In this document: positions 1 to 6,994 of the stretch, piece after piece | Numbering within the stretch: the stretch's first letter is position 1 | How the letters are laid out: every line of letters begins with the position of its first letter | NCBI GenBank assembly: GCA_036123635.1 | Contig: JAZADL010000146.1 | Coordinates: 1 to 19,790 of the forward strand | DNA: 19,790 nucleotides | Direction: 5' to 3' | Origin: UBA9410 sp036123635 | Lineage (GTDB): Bacteria; Actinomycetota; Acidimicrobiia; Acidimicrobiales; MedAcidi-G1 | Notes under the pieces: generated by a model | Told to the model about the DNA's origin: nothing | Seen by the model: the letters and a program-made list of their open reading frames with translations, nothing else | The model's database searches: none | Program-made: the position numbers and the translations under genes

Positions 1-2
1 AC

Positions 3-1949
3 TTGACGCCTGGTGAGGGTGTGGAGTTGACGATGTGTCGTGCGAACTGGGCGTCTGGGTATATCCAGGCTGAGATCGTGCGTCAGATCCTTCAGCAGGC
101 TGGGTTCGGTGTTTCGGATCCGTCGACTATCGAGTTGGGTCCGTCCAACGCTTATACGGCGATGGCGGAGGGGTCGTGTGACTTCTGGGCCAACTCGTGG
201 TATCCGGGCCACTTCTCGTGGTTCGAGAACCAGTTGCCGGATGGCAGCCTGGTCGGCGATTACGTCGAGGCCGTTCCGGGTCTGTTCCAGGATTCTGGTG
301 TTCAGGGCTTCCTGGTCACTAAGAGCTGGGCTGAGGACAACAACGTTTCGACGATTGATCAGATCAACCGTGACGAGTCGTTGTGGTCGCAGTTTGACTC
401 GGACGGCAACGGCAAGGGCGAGATCCTTGGTTGCCCGGAGTCGTGGACTTGTGACGACATCATTGAGAACCAGATTGCGTTCGGTAACGGAACCGAGCCG
501 TGGGACAACTTCGAGGAGACCAAGGCCGGTTATGACGGCCTGTTCGCCGAGATGGTGAATCGTGTGAATGCTGGCGAGCCCGGCATCTTGTACACGTGGT
601 CGCCGGCGTCGTACCTGACGGTGCTGGTGCCTGGTGAGAACGTCCTGTGGTTGTCCGTTGAGGCTGTTCTTGATGGGTCGAACCCGTTGGGCAAGGAGGG
701 TGGCGAGAACCATCAGCAGGAGCAGGGCTTCACGGCCTTCGGTGCTGATATGTGCACCCAGCCTTGTCAGTTGGGTTGGTCGGCGGCTGACATTCAGGTG
801 TCGATGCGGACTGATCGTCTTGACGAGAACCCGTTCCTGCGGAACTTGTTCCCGTTGATCAAGCCTTCGATCCTGGATATTTCGTTCCTCCAGGTCGATC
901 AGACTGACGGTGACGGCTCGCAGGCCCATGTGGCTGAGTTGGCTTCCGGTTGGATGGCTGACAACGCAGCTCACGTTGATGCGTGGATTGCTGAAGCAGC
1001 AGCCGTTACCAGTTGGGCAGAGACCTACGCCCTCGCCGAGCCGACGCACATCCGACAGACCTGCGCTCCGGCCATCGCTGCCCTCCCCATGTGGGTTGCG
1101 CGAGACACCGGGATGTTCGGTGAACTGAACCTCACGACCGAATGCGTTCAGATCGCTAGTGGCCCGGATACTGCGGCGGCCATGGCTGCAGGTGAGGTCG
1201 AGATTGCGACCAACATCTACAACAACATGATCCCGCTGGTCGCTGGCGGGTTTGATGTTGTCGGCTGGTATCAGCAGTTGGAGGTCAACCTCTTCGACGT
1301 CATCGTTGATGCCGACTTCCCAGTTCCGGAGGGTGCCGATTGGAAGGAAGTCATGGCGGCCCTCGACGGGACTAGCGTCGGCGTGGTGGCTCGCGGAGCC
1401 GCCGCTGAGGACCTGGCCCGCGAGCTCATGCGGCTTGCTGGTCTCGATCCTGAGAACCAGACCTACGTCGCCGTCGGACTTGACCCGCTCTCAGGACTGG
1501 TCAGCGATACGACGCAGTGGACGGTCACCTTCGATCCGTTCATGGTCATCGCAGGGCTGCAGGGCATCGGCTACCAGCCGTTTGCCCTGATGGAGAACGA
1601 GGGACCGTCGAGTCTCCACTGGCCTGGCCTGAGCCAGACGTCCTTCCGGGGCTATGTCGAGGAGAACCCGGATGTCATCTGTGCCTTCTCGGCTGGTTTG
1701 AACCGGGCTTCGGCGATGATCGCCGACCCGGCCAACCTGGAGGCGGTCGTAGACATCGCGCTTGACAACCTGCCGATGGACAACCGGGGCTTGGTGACGG
1801 CAATCGTCTCGAAGTACACGGACAAGTTCAGCCTGACTGGAAAGGCCGACCGGGACATCATCTCCACCATTGGTGAGTTGTCGGTAGAGGTGGGCAAGGC
1901 AGAGAGTGTCCTGACAGCAGACGACCTCATTCTCGAGCCCAGCTGCTGA
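3..1949 (+). CDS. Fused ABC substrate-binding protein: ProX/OpuAC-like domain + SsuA/NMT1-like domain (5' partial)
   Basis: The reading frame is open from the window edge to TGA at 1947-1949. No signal peptide is visible, so the true start lies upstream and the TTG at 3 is probably internal. Residues ~1-340 resemble ProX/OpuAC glycine-betaine-type binding proteins: CRANWASGYIQAEI near the N-terminus, then the aromatic-rich DFWANSWYPGHFSWF, the kind of segment that forms the quaternary-amine cage. From residue ~346 a second fold begins (TCAPAIAALPMWVARDTGMF), typical of SsuA/TauA/NMT1 binding proteins, and runs to the C-terminus. The product should be periplasmic or membrane-anchored and deliver ligand to the ATPase and permease downstream, which are NitT/TauT type and match only the second domain. 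Codon use changes at the domain junction (see findings). The fusion is clear from the unbroken frame; ligands are unknown. Confidence 0.85.
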   Translation: MTPGEGVELTMCRANWASGYIQAEIVRQILQQAGFGVSDPSTIELGPSNAYTAMAEGSCDFWANSWYPGHFSWFENQLPDGSLVGDYVEAVPGLFQDSGVQGFLVTKSWAEDNNVSTIDQINRDESLWSQFDSDGNGKGEILGCPESWTCDDIIENQIAFGNGTEPWDNFEETKAGYDGLFAEMVNRVNAGEPGILYTWSPASYLTVLVPGENVLWLSVEAVLDGSNPLGKEGGENHQQEQGFTAFGADMCTQPCQLGWSAADIQVSMRTDRLDENPFLRNLFPLIKPSILDISFLQVDQTDGDGSQAHVAELASGWMADNAAHVDAWIAEAAAVTSWAETYALAEPTHIRQTCAPAIAALPMWVARDTGMFGELNLTTECVQIASGPDTAAAMAAGEVEIATNIYNNMIPLVAGGFDVVGWYQQLEVNLFDVIVDADFPVPEGADWKEVMAALDGTSVGVVARGAAAEDLARELMRLAGLDPENQTYVAVGLDPLSGLVSDTTQWTVTFDPFMVIAGLQGIGYQPFALMENEGPSSLHWPGLSQTSFRGYVEENPDVICAFSAGLNRASAMIADPANLEAVVDIALDNLPMDNRGLVTAIVSKYTDKFSLTGKADRDIISTIGELSVEVGKAESVLTADDLILEPSC

Positions 1950-1973
1950 TCGGATAGGCACTACATACCTGAA

Positions 1974-2012
1974 CACCTGGGGGCCCGGCGTTAATGCCGG
2001 GCCCCCTAGGTG
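1974..2012 (+). terminator. Strong hairpin between binding-protein and ATPase genes
   Basis: CACCT plus GGGGGCCCGGC (1974-1989) pairs with GCCGGGCCCCC plus AGGTG (1996-2012). The loop is GTTAAT and a single T bulges at 2007, giving 16 base pairs in total, mostly G-C. It lies 25 bases after the binding-protein stop and 38 before the ATPase start. No long T tract follows, so it may be a partial terminator or a 3'-end stabiliser that keeps binding-protein mRNA in excess over the transporter genes, as is common in ABC operons. Confidence 0.6.
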
Positions 2013-2050
2013 CCAGTATCCAGGCTTCTTGATTCGAATCTGAGCTGCAC

Positions 2051-2827
2051 ATGCCAACTCCCGCGGTCGGGTTAGAAGACGTTTCGCTTGTTTTCGGGGC
2101 TGAAGATGACACCTCGGTTCTTGCCTTGGACACGGTGAGCCTTGAGATTGGAGCAGGGGAGTTCGTCGCAATCGTCGGGCCTAGCGGCTGCGGGAAGACG
2201 ACAATCCTTAACCTCCTCTCGGGCCTGATCCCGCCCACTGCGGGCACCGTGAAGCGAAACGGGCAGGAGGTCGACGGACCAAGTCGAGACATCGGATACA
2301 TGCTGGCCCGCGCAGCCTTAAGCCCATGGCGTAGTGCGCGGCGCAACGTCGAACTCGGCCTTGAGATCCATGGGGTGAATCGTCAGGAACGTCGGCGCCG
2401 CGCTGAGGAACTTCTCTCCCTGCTCCACCTCGACGGCTTTGCCAACGCCTTCCCGAGCCAACTCTCCCAGGGAATGCGACAGCGGGTGGCGATTGCGCGG
2501 ACACTTGCTATCGAACCCGCCCTGTGGTTATTAGATGAGCCCTTCGGGGCACTCGATGCCCAAACAAGAATGGCCGTCCAGTCGGAGTTTGTCGGCCTGT
2601 GGGAACAGTCGGAAGGATCGACAGTGATCCTCGTTACCCATGACCTAGAGGAAGCTGTCCTGCTTGCCGACAGGGTCATCGTGATGACCGCACGCCCGGG
2701 TCGGATTAAGAGTGACACAGCGGTCGATCTACCAAGGCCCCGAGTCATTGACGAACTTCGATTTGACGACCAGTTCAGAGAACTCGAGCACCAAATCTGG
2801 CAGGAATTGCGCGATGAGATCATCTGA
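2051..2827 (+). CDS. ABC transporter ATP-binding protein, NitT/TauT (SsuB/TauB) family
   Basis: A 258-aa cytoplasmic ATPase that would power import of the binding-protein ligand. Visible motifs: Walker A GPSGCGKT (residues 43-50), signature LSQGMRQR (138-145, Q replacing the first G of LSGG), Walker B LWLLDE (158-163) followed by PFGALD, and H-loop VTHD with His197. The Q-loop region reads GYMLARAALSPWR (82-94), where relatives usually have a VFQ.PALLPW pattern, so the usual Q-loop glutamine is not present at its expected place. The length is normal for SsuB/TauB. The ATG at 2051 has only a weak upstream GAG as ribosome site. The gene overlaps the permease by 14 bases, so the two are one transcriptional unit. 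Substrate assignment by family (sulfonate, taurine, nitrate, thiamine precursors, aromatic acids) is not possible. Confidence 0.93.
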   Translation: MPTPAVGLEDVSLVFGAEDDTSVLALDTVSLEIGAGEFVAIVGPSGCGKTTILNLLSGLIPPTAGTVKRNGQEVDGPSRDIGYMLARAALSPWRSARRNVELGLEIHGVNRQERRRRAEELLSLLHLDGFANAFPSQLSQGMRQRVAIARTLAIEPALWLLDEPFGALDAQTRMAVQSEFVGLWEQSEGSTVILVTHDLEEAVLLADRVIVMTARPGRIKSDTAVDLPRPRVIDELRFDDQFRELEHQIWQELRDEII

Positions 2828-3746
2828 CGAAGAGAGAGAAACTCAGGACCACAGTGCCGGACGACTACCCATCCGGTTCGACGTCAATAGCCTGGACCTG
2901 AAGCGCTCTCCTGCCAGGAAGGTGCTGGACCGGGTTGACCTTCCAGTCCAGGCTGTGCGCCTGATCCTCCTCGCCCTGATCCTCTGGGTGTGGCAGAGCG
3001 AGAGGATCTTCGATGGAGTGTCGCTCCTTGGATTCGAGATCTTCCCAGAGATCCCCGCTCTCTTTCGAGGTACACCCAGTGGGGTGTGGGACTACATCAC
3101 CAAGACCTGGGATGACAGCGTGTTCTGGGGAGACGTCAAGGTCACCTCTCTTGAGGCACTGCTCGGGTTCGTCTACGGGTCGAGTGCAGGCCTGGTCGTC
3201 GGGCTACTGCTTGGAAGGTTCCGACGACTAGCTCGCATCTTTGCTCCATTCCTCATCATCACCAACGCCGCACCGAAGGTCGCGTTCGCTCCGATCCTCA
3301 TTCTCTGGTACGGCGTGGACATCGGATCCAAGATTGCTCTAGCCACGATCATCGTCTTCTTCATCGTGCAGATTCCCGTTCAGGCCGCTGTCGGTGGGAT
3401 CGATCCCGATCTGGATACCGTGGCCTCCTCGTTGGGCGCCAGCCAACTGCAGAAATTCCGTTTGGTTGTGCTACCAGGGATTCTCGGACCCCTCTTTGGA
3501 GCACTTCGTCTCGGGTCCATCTATGCGATTCTCGCTGCAGTGTTCGGCGAGTTCATCGCTTCGAAGCGAGGACTTGGCCAGCGACTGATCACGGCAAGCA
3601 ACCAGTTCAACTTTGGGGCTGCGTTCGCCCTGATCCTCATCCTCGCCTTCTTGGCCCTCCTCTTCAACTTCGTCATGGGAGTCCTTGAACGTCGCTTGTT
3701 GAGATGGCAAGACGACGGTGGAAAAGGAAGCGTCATCTCCCTTTAG
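2814..3746 (+). CDS. ABC transporter permease, NitT/TauT (SsuC/TauC) family
   Basis: A 310-aa integral membrane protein of the binding-protein-dependent permease superfamily. The start is placed at ATG 2814 because AGGA sits just upstream (about 2803-2806) and it gives a normal SsuC-like length; the frame is open further 5' but only inside the ATPase gene. Hydrophobic segments lie around residues 45-60, 115-135, 143-165, 172-192, 225-247 and 268-290. The cytoplasmic EAA loop is recognisable at 205-222 (ASSLGASQLQKFRLVVLP), where the ATPase docks. It overlaps the ATPase stop by 14 bases, implying translational coupling. This is the only permease in the window, so the transporter would work as a homodimer of this subunit with two ATPases. 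Confidence 0.93.
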   Translation: MRSSDEERETQDHSAGRLPIRFDVNSLDLKRSPARKVLDRVDLPVQAVRLILLALILWVWQSERIFDGVSLLGFEIFPEIPALFRGTPSGVWDYITKTWDDSVFWGDVKVTSLEALLGFVYGSSAGLVVGLLLGRFRRLARIFAPFLIITNAAPKVAFAPILILWYGVDIGSKIALATIIVFFIVQIPVQAAVGGIDPDLDTVASSLGASQLQKFRLVVLPGILGPLFGALRLGSIYAILAAVFGEFIASKRGLGQRLITASNQFNFGAAFALILILAFLALLFNFVMGVLERRLLRWQDDGGKGSVISL

Positions 3747-3762
3747 GCAGACGAGAGGCTCG

Positions 3763-3776
3763 GACCCGATCGGGTC
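3763..3776. terminator. Palindrome between convergent genes, possible terminator
   Basis: GACCCGATCGGGTC is a perfect 14-base palindrome (5-bp stem with GATC loop if folded), 17 bases after the permease stop and followed by TTAA. It sits in the 78-base gap between the convergent permease and SDR genes. The stem is short and there is no T tract, so a termination role is only a guess from position. Confidence 0.25.
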
Positions 3777-3824
3777 TTAACGAGCCCAGACCGGATGGCA
3801 CGGTGAGCCCGGTCGAGAACCGCC

Positions 3825-4652
3825 TCAGCTTCGATTCCCCGCTTCGGAGTGGAGGCCTGGTTCGGCCACATGAAATTTCGCGACGGTTCCAGCGTTCACC
3901 TGACCGCCGTCGATGACCAGCGTGTGTCCCGTGATGTAGCGGGCTTCGTCGCTTGCGAGGTACACAGCCGCGCCCGCGATGTCACCGACTTCTCCAGCAA
4001 TCCCTAGTGGCGATTTCGACTGGATTACTGCCGCTGCTTGTTCCAGATTGCTGTGGTCGCCAGTCATAACATCAGCGGTCATAGCGCTGACTGTGTTCCC
4101 GGGGGCGATGGCATTGACTCGGATCCCATGGGCCGCCATCTCGGATGCGACGGTTTGGGTAAGGCCGATCACGCCGCGCTTCGCAGTCGAATAGGCGTGG
4201 GGAGCAAGGCCGCCGGTGATACCCGCGATGCTCGACGTGTTGATGATGCTGCCAGACCCCTTGGGAATCATTACGCGAGCAGCGTGTTTCGAACCAAGGA
4301 ACGCTCCCGTCAGCAGGACGGAGATGGTTCTCTCCCAGTCCTCGACCGAGGTGTCAGCGATGGACCCGACTGCACCAAGGATGCCAGCATTATTGAACAT
4401 CACGTCCAGTTGGCCCCACCGAGCGACGGCCATGCCAATCGCTGCTGCCACATCATCTTCCGACGTCACATCGGTCAATGCGAACGCCGCCGAGTCGCCG
4501 AGTTCAGCGGCAAGGGATTCGCCGATTTCCTGTTGGATGTCCGCGAGAACGACTGACGCACCCTCGTCCACGAACCGGCGCGCTGTTCCGGCGCCGATGC
4601 CGCTCGCAGCGCCGGTTATGACGGCAACCATGCCGTCCAGGCGACCCGACAT
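3825..4652 (-). CDS. SDR-family NAD(P)-dependent oxidoreductase
   Basis: A 275-aa classical short-chain dehydrogenase/reductase. Cofactor motif TGAASGIG lies at residues 13-20. Asp38 (VVLADIQ) at the end of the second strand favours NAD(H). NNAG is at 87-90. The catalytic set is Ser141 (NTSSIAG), Tyr154 and Lys158 (YSTAK). The ATG at 4652 is preceded on the minus strand by AAGGAGA at good spacing. A C-terminal tail of about 20 residues runs past the usual end of the fold (after VIDGGQ). It lies 59 bases after the epoxide-hydrolase-like gene on the same strand, probably the same operon, and could oxidise the diol or alcohol made by that enzyme or by the Rieske oxygenases. The substrate is not readable from sequence. 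Confidence 0.93.
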   Translation of the reverse strand: MSGRLDGMVAVITGAASGIGAGTARRFVDEGASVVLADIQQEIGESLAAELGDSAAFALTDVTSEDDVAAAIGMAVARWGQLDVMFNNAGILGAVGSIADTSVEDWERTISVLLTGAFLGSKHAARVMIPKGSGSIINTSSIAGITGGLAPHAYSTAKRGVIGLTQTVASEMAAHGIRVNAIAPGNTVSAMTADVMTGDHSNLEQAAAVIQSKSPLGIAGEVGDIAGAAVYLASDEARYITGHTLVIDGGQVNAGTVAKFHVAEPGLHSEAGNRS

Positions 4653-4711
4653 CTGATCTCCTTGCTACTCGTCGTTCTTTCGCTGTTGCAGCCCGTGTTC
4701 GGGCACCGGCT

Positions 4712-5089
4712 TCAGGATCCTGGGAGTTGGTTCTGGAAGGTGGCAAGGTCGAAGTAGTCGCGCCAGAGGCTGATCTCCCCGTCCGTTACCTCAAACACTC
4801 CAGCGACCTCGAGTTCAACCCACCCGTGAGCCATCTCGAACCGATCAATTCGTTCATTGAATACCAAGTTTCCTTCTGCTGCGCTTCGCAACACCGGCCA
4901 TTCAACCGTTGAGCAGGAGCCAAGCAGTGGTTCGAGGATGTCAAGGACAGCCACTTTCCCGTGGACCTTGCCAATCGGGACGTTGTCGTATTCGCACTGG
5001 CTCGAAAGGTGGGCGACAGCGGCTGCAGCGTCGCGTCGCTCGATCGAGGCGATAAAAGAAGACACGACCTCGGTCGGAGTATTCGTCAC
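4712..5089 (-). CDS. Limonene-1,2-epoxide hydrolase-like protein (NTF2-like fold)
   Basis: A 125-aa protein of the limonene-1,2-epoxide hydrolase (LEH) family within the NTF2-like fold. LEH activates water with an Asp-Arg-Asp triad plus a Tyr and an Asn. All five appear conserved: Tyr34 and Asn36 in EYDNVP, Arg80 and Asp82 in NERIDRF, Asp111 in WRDYFDL. The alignment is by motif from memory. It is slightly shorter than characterised LEH (~149 aa), lacking the N-terminal extension. The start is GTG at 5089, chosen because AAAGGAG lies seven bases upstream; the nearer ATG hits a stop after two codons. It is first gene of a minus-strand unit with the SDR, downstream of a palindrome-rich divergent region. 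It probably opens an epoxide or hydrates a related cyclic intermediate; SnoaL-type isomerase or dehydratase activity is the alternative. Confidence 0.8.
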   Translation of the reverse strand: MTNTPTEVVSSFIASIERRDAAAAVAHLSSQCEYDNVPIGKVHGKVAVLDILEPLLGSCSTVEWPVLRSAAEGNLVFNERIDRFEMAHGWVELEVAGVFEVTDGEISLWRDYFDLATFQNQLPGS

Positions 5090-5104
5090 TGCATGACTCC
5101 TTTA

Positions 5105-5118
5105 CGGTTCCGGAACCG
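5105..5118. promoter_or_regulatory. Palindrome CGGTTCCGGAACCG, candidate operator
   Basis: A perfect 14-base palindrome 16 bases upstream of the epoxide-hydrolase-like GTG, in the divergent gap to the nitroreductase gene. Its core GTTCCGGAAC resembles the next palindrome at 5142, so both may bind the same dimeric regulator. It would lie in the leader or just downstream of the minus-strand promoter. Confidence 0.45.
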
Positions 5119-5141
5119 AACTACACGGACCTTATTGTCGA

Positions 5142-5156
5142 AGTTCCGCAGGAACT
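5142..5156. promoter_or_regulatory. Inverted repeat AGTTCC-GCA-GGAACT, candidate operator
   Basis: Perfect 6-bp inverted repeat with a 3-base spacer. It shares the GTTCC...GGAAC half-sites with the palindrome at 5105-5118, with centres about 37 bases apart. It lies mid-gap between two divergent genes, where one bound regulator could control both. Confidence 0.45.
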
Positions 5157-5169
5157 AACCGAATGGTTA
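5156..5169. promoter_or_regulatory. Inverted repeat TAACC-GAAT-GGTTA, candidate operator
   Basis: Perfect 5-bp inverted repeat with a 4-base spacer, sharing one base with the preceding repeat. The same half-site TAACC, in the opposite arrangement (GGTTA-AAAG-TAACC), occurs at 17027-17040 beside the first Rieske gene. Whether the two are related is uncertain. Confidence 0.35.
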
Positions 5170-5229
5170 TTTCTTTTCATCTTTGCGAGATAGGTTGCCC
5201 CATTGTTGGTGGAACCAAAGGAGCGGTCC

Positions 5230-5904
5230 ATGGATGTTCTGGAGGCCATCTACACAACTCGTGCAATGAGGCGCCTCTCAGCCGATCCCCTGCCCGAAGG
5301 CGTGGTACCGGAACTCTTTGACGCAGCGATACGCGGACCGTCTTCGGGCAATCAAATGAGACTCAGATTTCTCTGTGTCACCGACTTGAAACTTCGACAG
5401 ACCATCCAGAGGATCTACCGAGAGTGTCTCGATGAGTTGAACCAGACCCGCTACGCCGACACCCAGTCGATGCTGGCTTCAGGAGACCAAGAAGATCCGG
5501 CCTATCAGCAGGTGTTCGCGATCGACCAGTCCGCCCAATGGCTGGCCGACAACCTTGATCAGCCGCCAATGTTGATCTTCGTGTTCGGCCATGCGGGGGG
5601 TGAGACAACGACGTTTCCCTGTCTATGGAACCTTTGCCTGGCCGCTCGGGCAGAGGGTCTAGGAACGGCAATCACGACATTGCTCAAGGTCCAGCGGGCG
5701 AGAGTCGAGGAGCTGCTGGGGCTCCCACCCGACGGCCCCTGGCAGATGCACGCCATGGTTCCAATCGGCTACCCACTCGGACGGTGGGGTGTAGCCCGAC
5801 GGAGGCCGGCCAATGAAGTGGTGTACTCCGAGCAGTGGGGTGCACCGGTTACTTGGACGGTCGATGAGCCCTGCTTCTCCGGCGACGAGAACAGAGTCGG
5901 CTGA
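5230..5904 (+). CDS. Nitroreductase-family FMN-dependent protein
   Basis: A 224-aa nitroreductase-fold flavoprotein. The start is ATG 5230 because AAAGGAG sits six bases upstream; a TTG at 5203 would add nine residues without a good ribosome site. N-terminal FMN-phosphate-binding pattern TTRAMRRLSADPLPEG (residues 9-24), then GPSSGNQ (37-42) and the usual C-terminal pattern of Leu-Gly-Leu-Pro followed by PIGYPLGRWG. The family reduces nitro, quinone, enone or flavin substrates with NAD(P)H; some members dehalogenate or desaturate. It is followed after 20 bases by the SnoaL-like gene, likely co-transcribed, and is divergent from the epoxide-hydrolase/SDR unit. In this setting it might reduce an enone or supply reduced flavin; neither is shown by sequence. 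Confidence 0.9.
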   Translation: MDVLEAIYTTRAMRRLSADPLPEGVVPELFDAAIRGPSSGNQMRLRFLCVTDLKLRQTIQRIYRECLDELNQTRYADTQSMLASGDQEDPAYQQVFAIDQSAQWLADNLDQPPMLIFVFGHAGGETTTFPCLWNLCLAARAEGLGTAITTLLKVQRARVEELLGLPPDGPWQMHAMVPIGYPLGRWGVARRRPANEVVYSEQWGAPVTWTVDEPCFSGDENRVG

Positions 5905-5924
5905 ACCACATCTAGAGTCGACAC

Positions 5925-6371
5925 ATGGCCGAAATCCCAGAGGTCCAGCGGCTTATCGATGTCCAGGAGATCATCGGCCTGACCATCGCGTACTGCTGGG
6001 CATTGGACAGCAGGAAATGGCATGAACTCGAGTCAATCTTCGATCCCGACGCGGAAGCGGTCCTGGGTCGGACCAGGGTTAGTGGCCTAGAAGCTATTAG
6101 CGAGCATTGTCGGCGGTCCCTTGAGGTACTAGACGTGAGCCAGCATCTGGTCGGCAGCCATCAAGTTTCCCTGGAGTCGGACCTTGCAACGTGCCGGTGT
6201 CAGGTGATCGCCCAACACCGACGTGACGGAGCCCCCGGGGGGTCGTCCTGGCTTATAGGCGGGACTTATGAGGATCAACTGCGAAGGACAAAGGCGGGTT
6301 GGCGAATATCGCGTCGTGTCCTGAGCATCGCCTGGGCTGAGGGGAACCGCGACGTCCTGGGTTCTACCTAA
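5925..6371 (+). CDS. SnoaL-like (NTF2-like fold) protein
   Basis: A 148-aa protein with the hallmarks of SnoaL-like domains: an N-terminal helix pair (RLIDVQEIIGLTIAYCWALD, residues 9-28) followed by the conserved acidic segment around SIFDPDAEAVLG, then a beta-rich half ending in WRISRRVLSIAWAEGN. Relatives act as small dehydratases, isomerases or ring cyclases, or pair with ring-hydroxylating oxygenases as beta-like subunits. Candidate polar residues are Asp28, His-Glu at 33-34 and His74, but no catalytic set can be fixed by eye. The ATG at 5925 lies 20 bases after the nitroreductase stop with no strong Shine-Dalgarno. Its stop overlaps the convergent TetR stop in a shared CTAA. This is the second NTF2-fold protein of the window; it could be a stand-alone isomerase/dehydratase or an oxygenase accessory. 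Confidence 0.8.
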   Translation: MAEIPEVQRLIDVQEIIGLTIAYCWALDSRKWHELESIFDPDAEAVLGRTRVSGLEAISEHCRRSLEVLDVSQHLVGSHQVSLESDLATCRCQVIAQHRRDGAPGGSSWLIGGTYEDQLRRTKAGWRISRRVLSIAWAEGNRDVLGST

Positions 6372-6994
6372 CCAAGAGGCCGTTGAGCATCGAAAGCGAT
6401 CCCATCTCTGAGGACTGCTTTGATCCCGTCAATCGCCAATCGCTGACCCTCAAGGTCTTCGAGAAACGCGTCGGTGAGTCCCACCGTGAGCGTCTTCATG
6501 AGACCATCGATCAGCGGACCTGACTTCTCGCCTATCTCCCCAGAAGCGATGCCGGCCGCCACCAACTCCGCGACGAACCGGTCGCGTATCGGCCATCCCC
6601 TTGCTTGTAGACCATCGCGCAACTCCGGAACGCGCTGGGAGTCGATTCTGTACGAGGCGAGAAACTTGGCGAGAGTTGGATCATCGCGATGTAGCGCATG
6701 TGCTGTCTCAAGCATCATTTCCAACTTGCCGACCATTGTCTCTTGACCTTCGAGAGCGAGAGCAAAGCGCCGGTACACGTACTGATGAGCCTCTTGCTCG
6801 ACAGTGCAGAAGATGTCGAGTTTCGATGAGAAATAGTGGTAGATCGCGCCTGTGGTAATACCCGCTTCATTGGCAACCATCCGGTTAGTGGTGCCCTCAT
6901 AACCGTGTTCGCCAAAGCACCTTCGGGCCACGTCAATCAGACGACCACGAGTTTCTGCCGAGTCGGTATCCGGTGGCCTACCGAGCTTTGTCAT
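6368..6994 (-). CDS. TetR-family transcriptional regulator
   Basis: A 208-aa TetR regulator if started at ATG 6994, which gives MTKLGRPPDTDSAETRGRLI and the normal ~10-15 residues before the first helix. The DNA-binding helix-turn-helix spans about residues 34-57 (EGTTNRMVANEAG, then GAIYHYFSSK). The C-terminal ligand domain is divergent, as usual. GTG 7006 or ATG 7030 are possible longer starts; the frame is open to 7216 but that part overlaps the acyl-CoA dehydrogenase on the other strand and is rejected. No strong ribosome site is visible. It is divergent from the acyl-CoA dehydrogenase operon, the classic arrangement for a repressor of neighbouring catabolic genes, and is the only regulator in the window. 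The effector is probably a pathway intermediate, often an acyl-CoA in this kind of context (inference). Confidence 0.92.
   Translation of the reverse strand: MTKLGRPPDTDSAETRGRLIDVARRCFGEHGYEGTTNRMVANEAGITTGAIYHYFSSKLDIFCTVEQEAHQYVYRRFALALEGQETMVGKLEMMLETAHALHRDDPTLAKFLASYRIDSQRVPELRDGLQARGWPIRDRFVAELVAAGIASGEIGEKSGPLIDGLMKTLTVGLTDAFLEDLEGQRLAIDGIKAVLRDGIAFDAQRPLG

Noticed and set aside
2031..2040. GATTCGAATC, resembling a tRNA T-loop
   Set aside because: No acceptor, anticodon or D arms can be formed around it, so it is only a short palindrome. No tRNA, rRNA or CRISPR array is visible in the window.
1491..2171. Long minus-strand reading frame (226 codons) across the binding-protein 3' end
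   Set aside because: It lies over the coding 3' end of the fused binding protein and the hairpin, has no family pattern, and is a GC-rich shadow frame.
2712..2813. Longer permease start inside the ATPase gene
   Set aside because: It would add 34 residues unlike the family and overlap the ATPase by over 100 bases; ATG 2814 has a good AGGA site.
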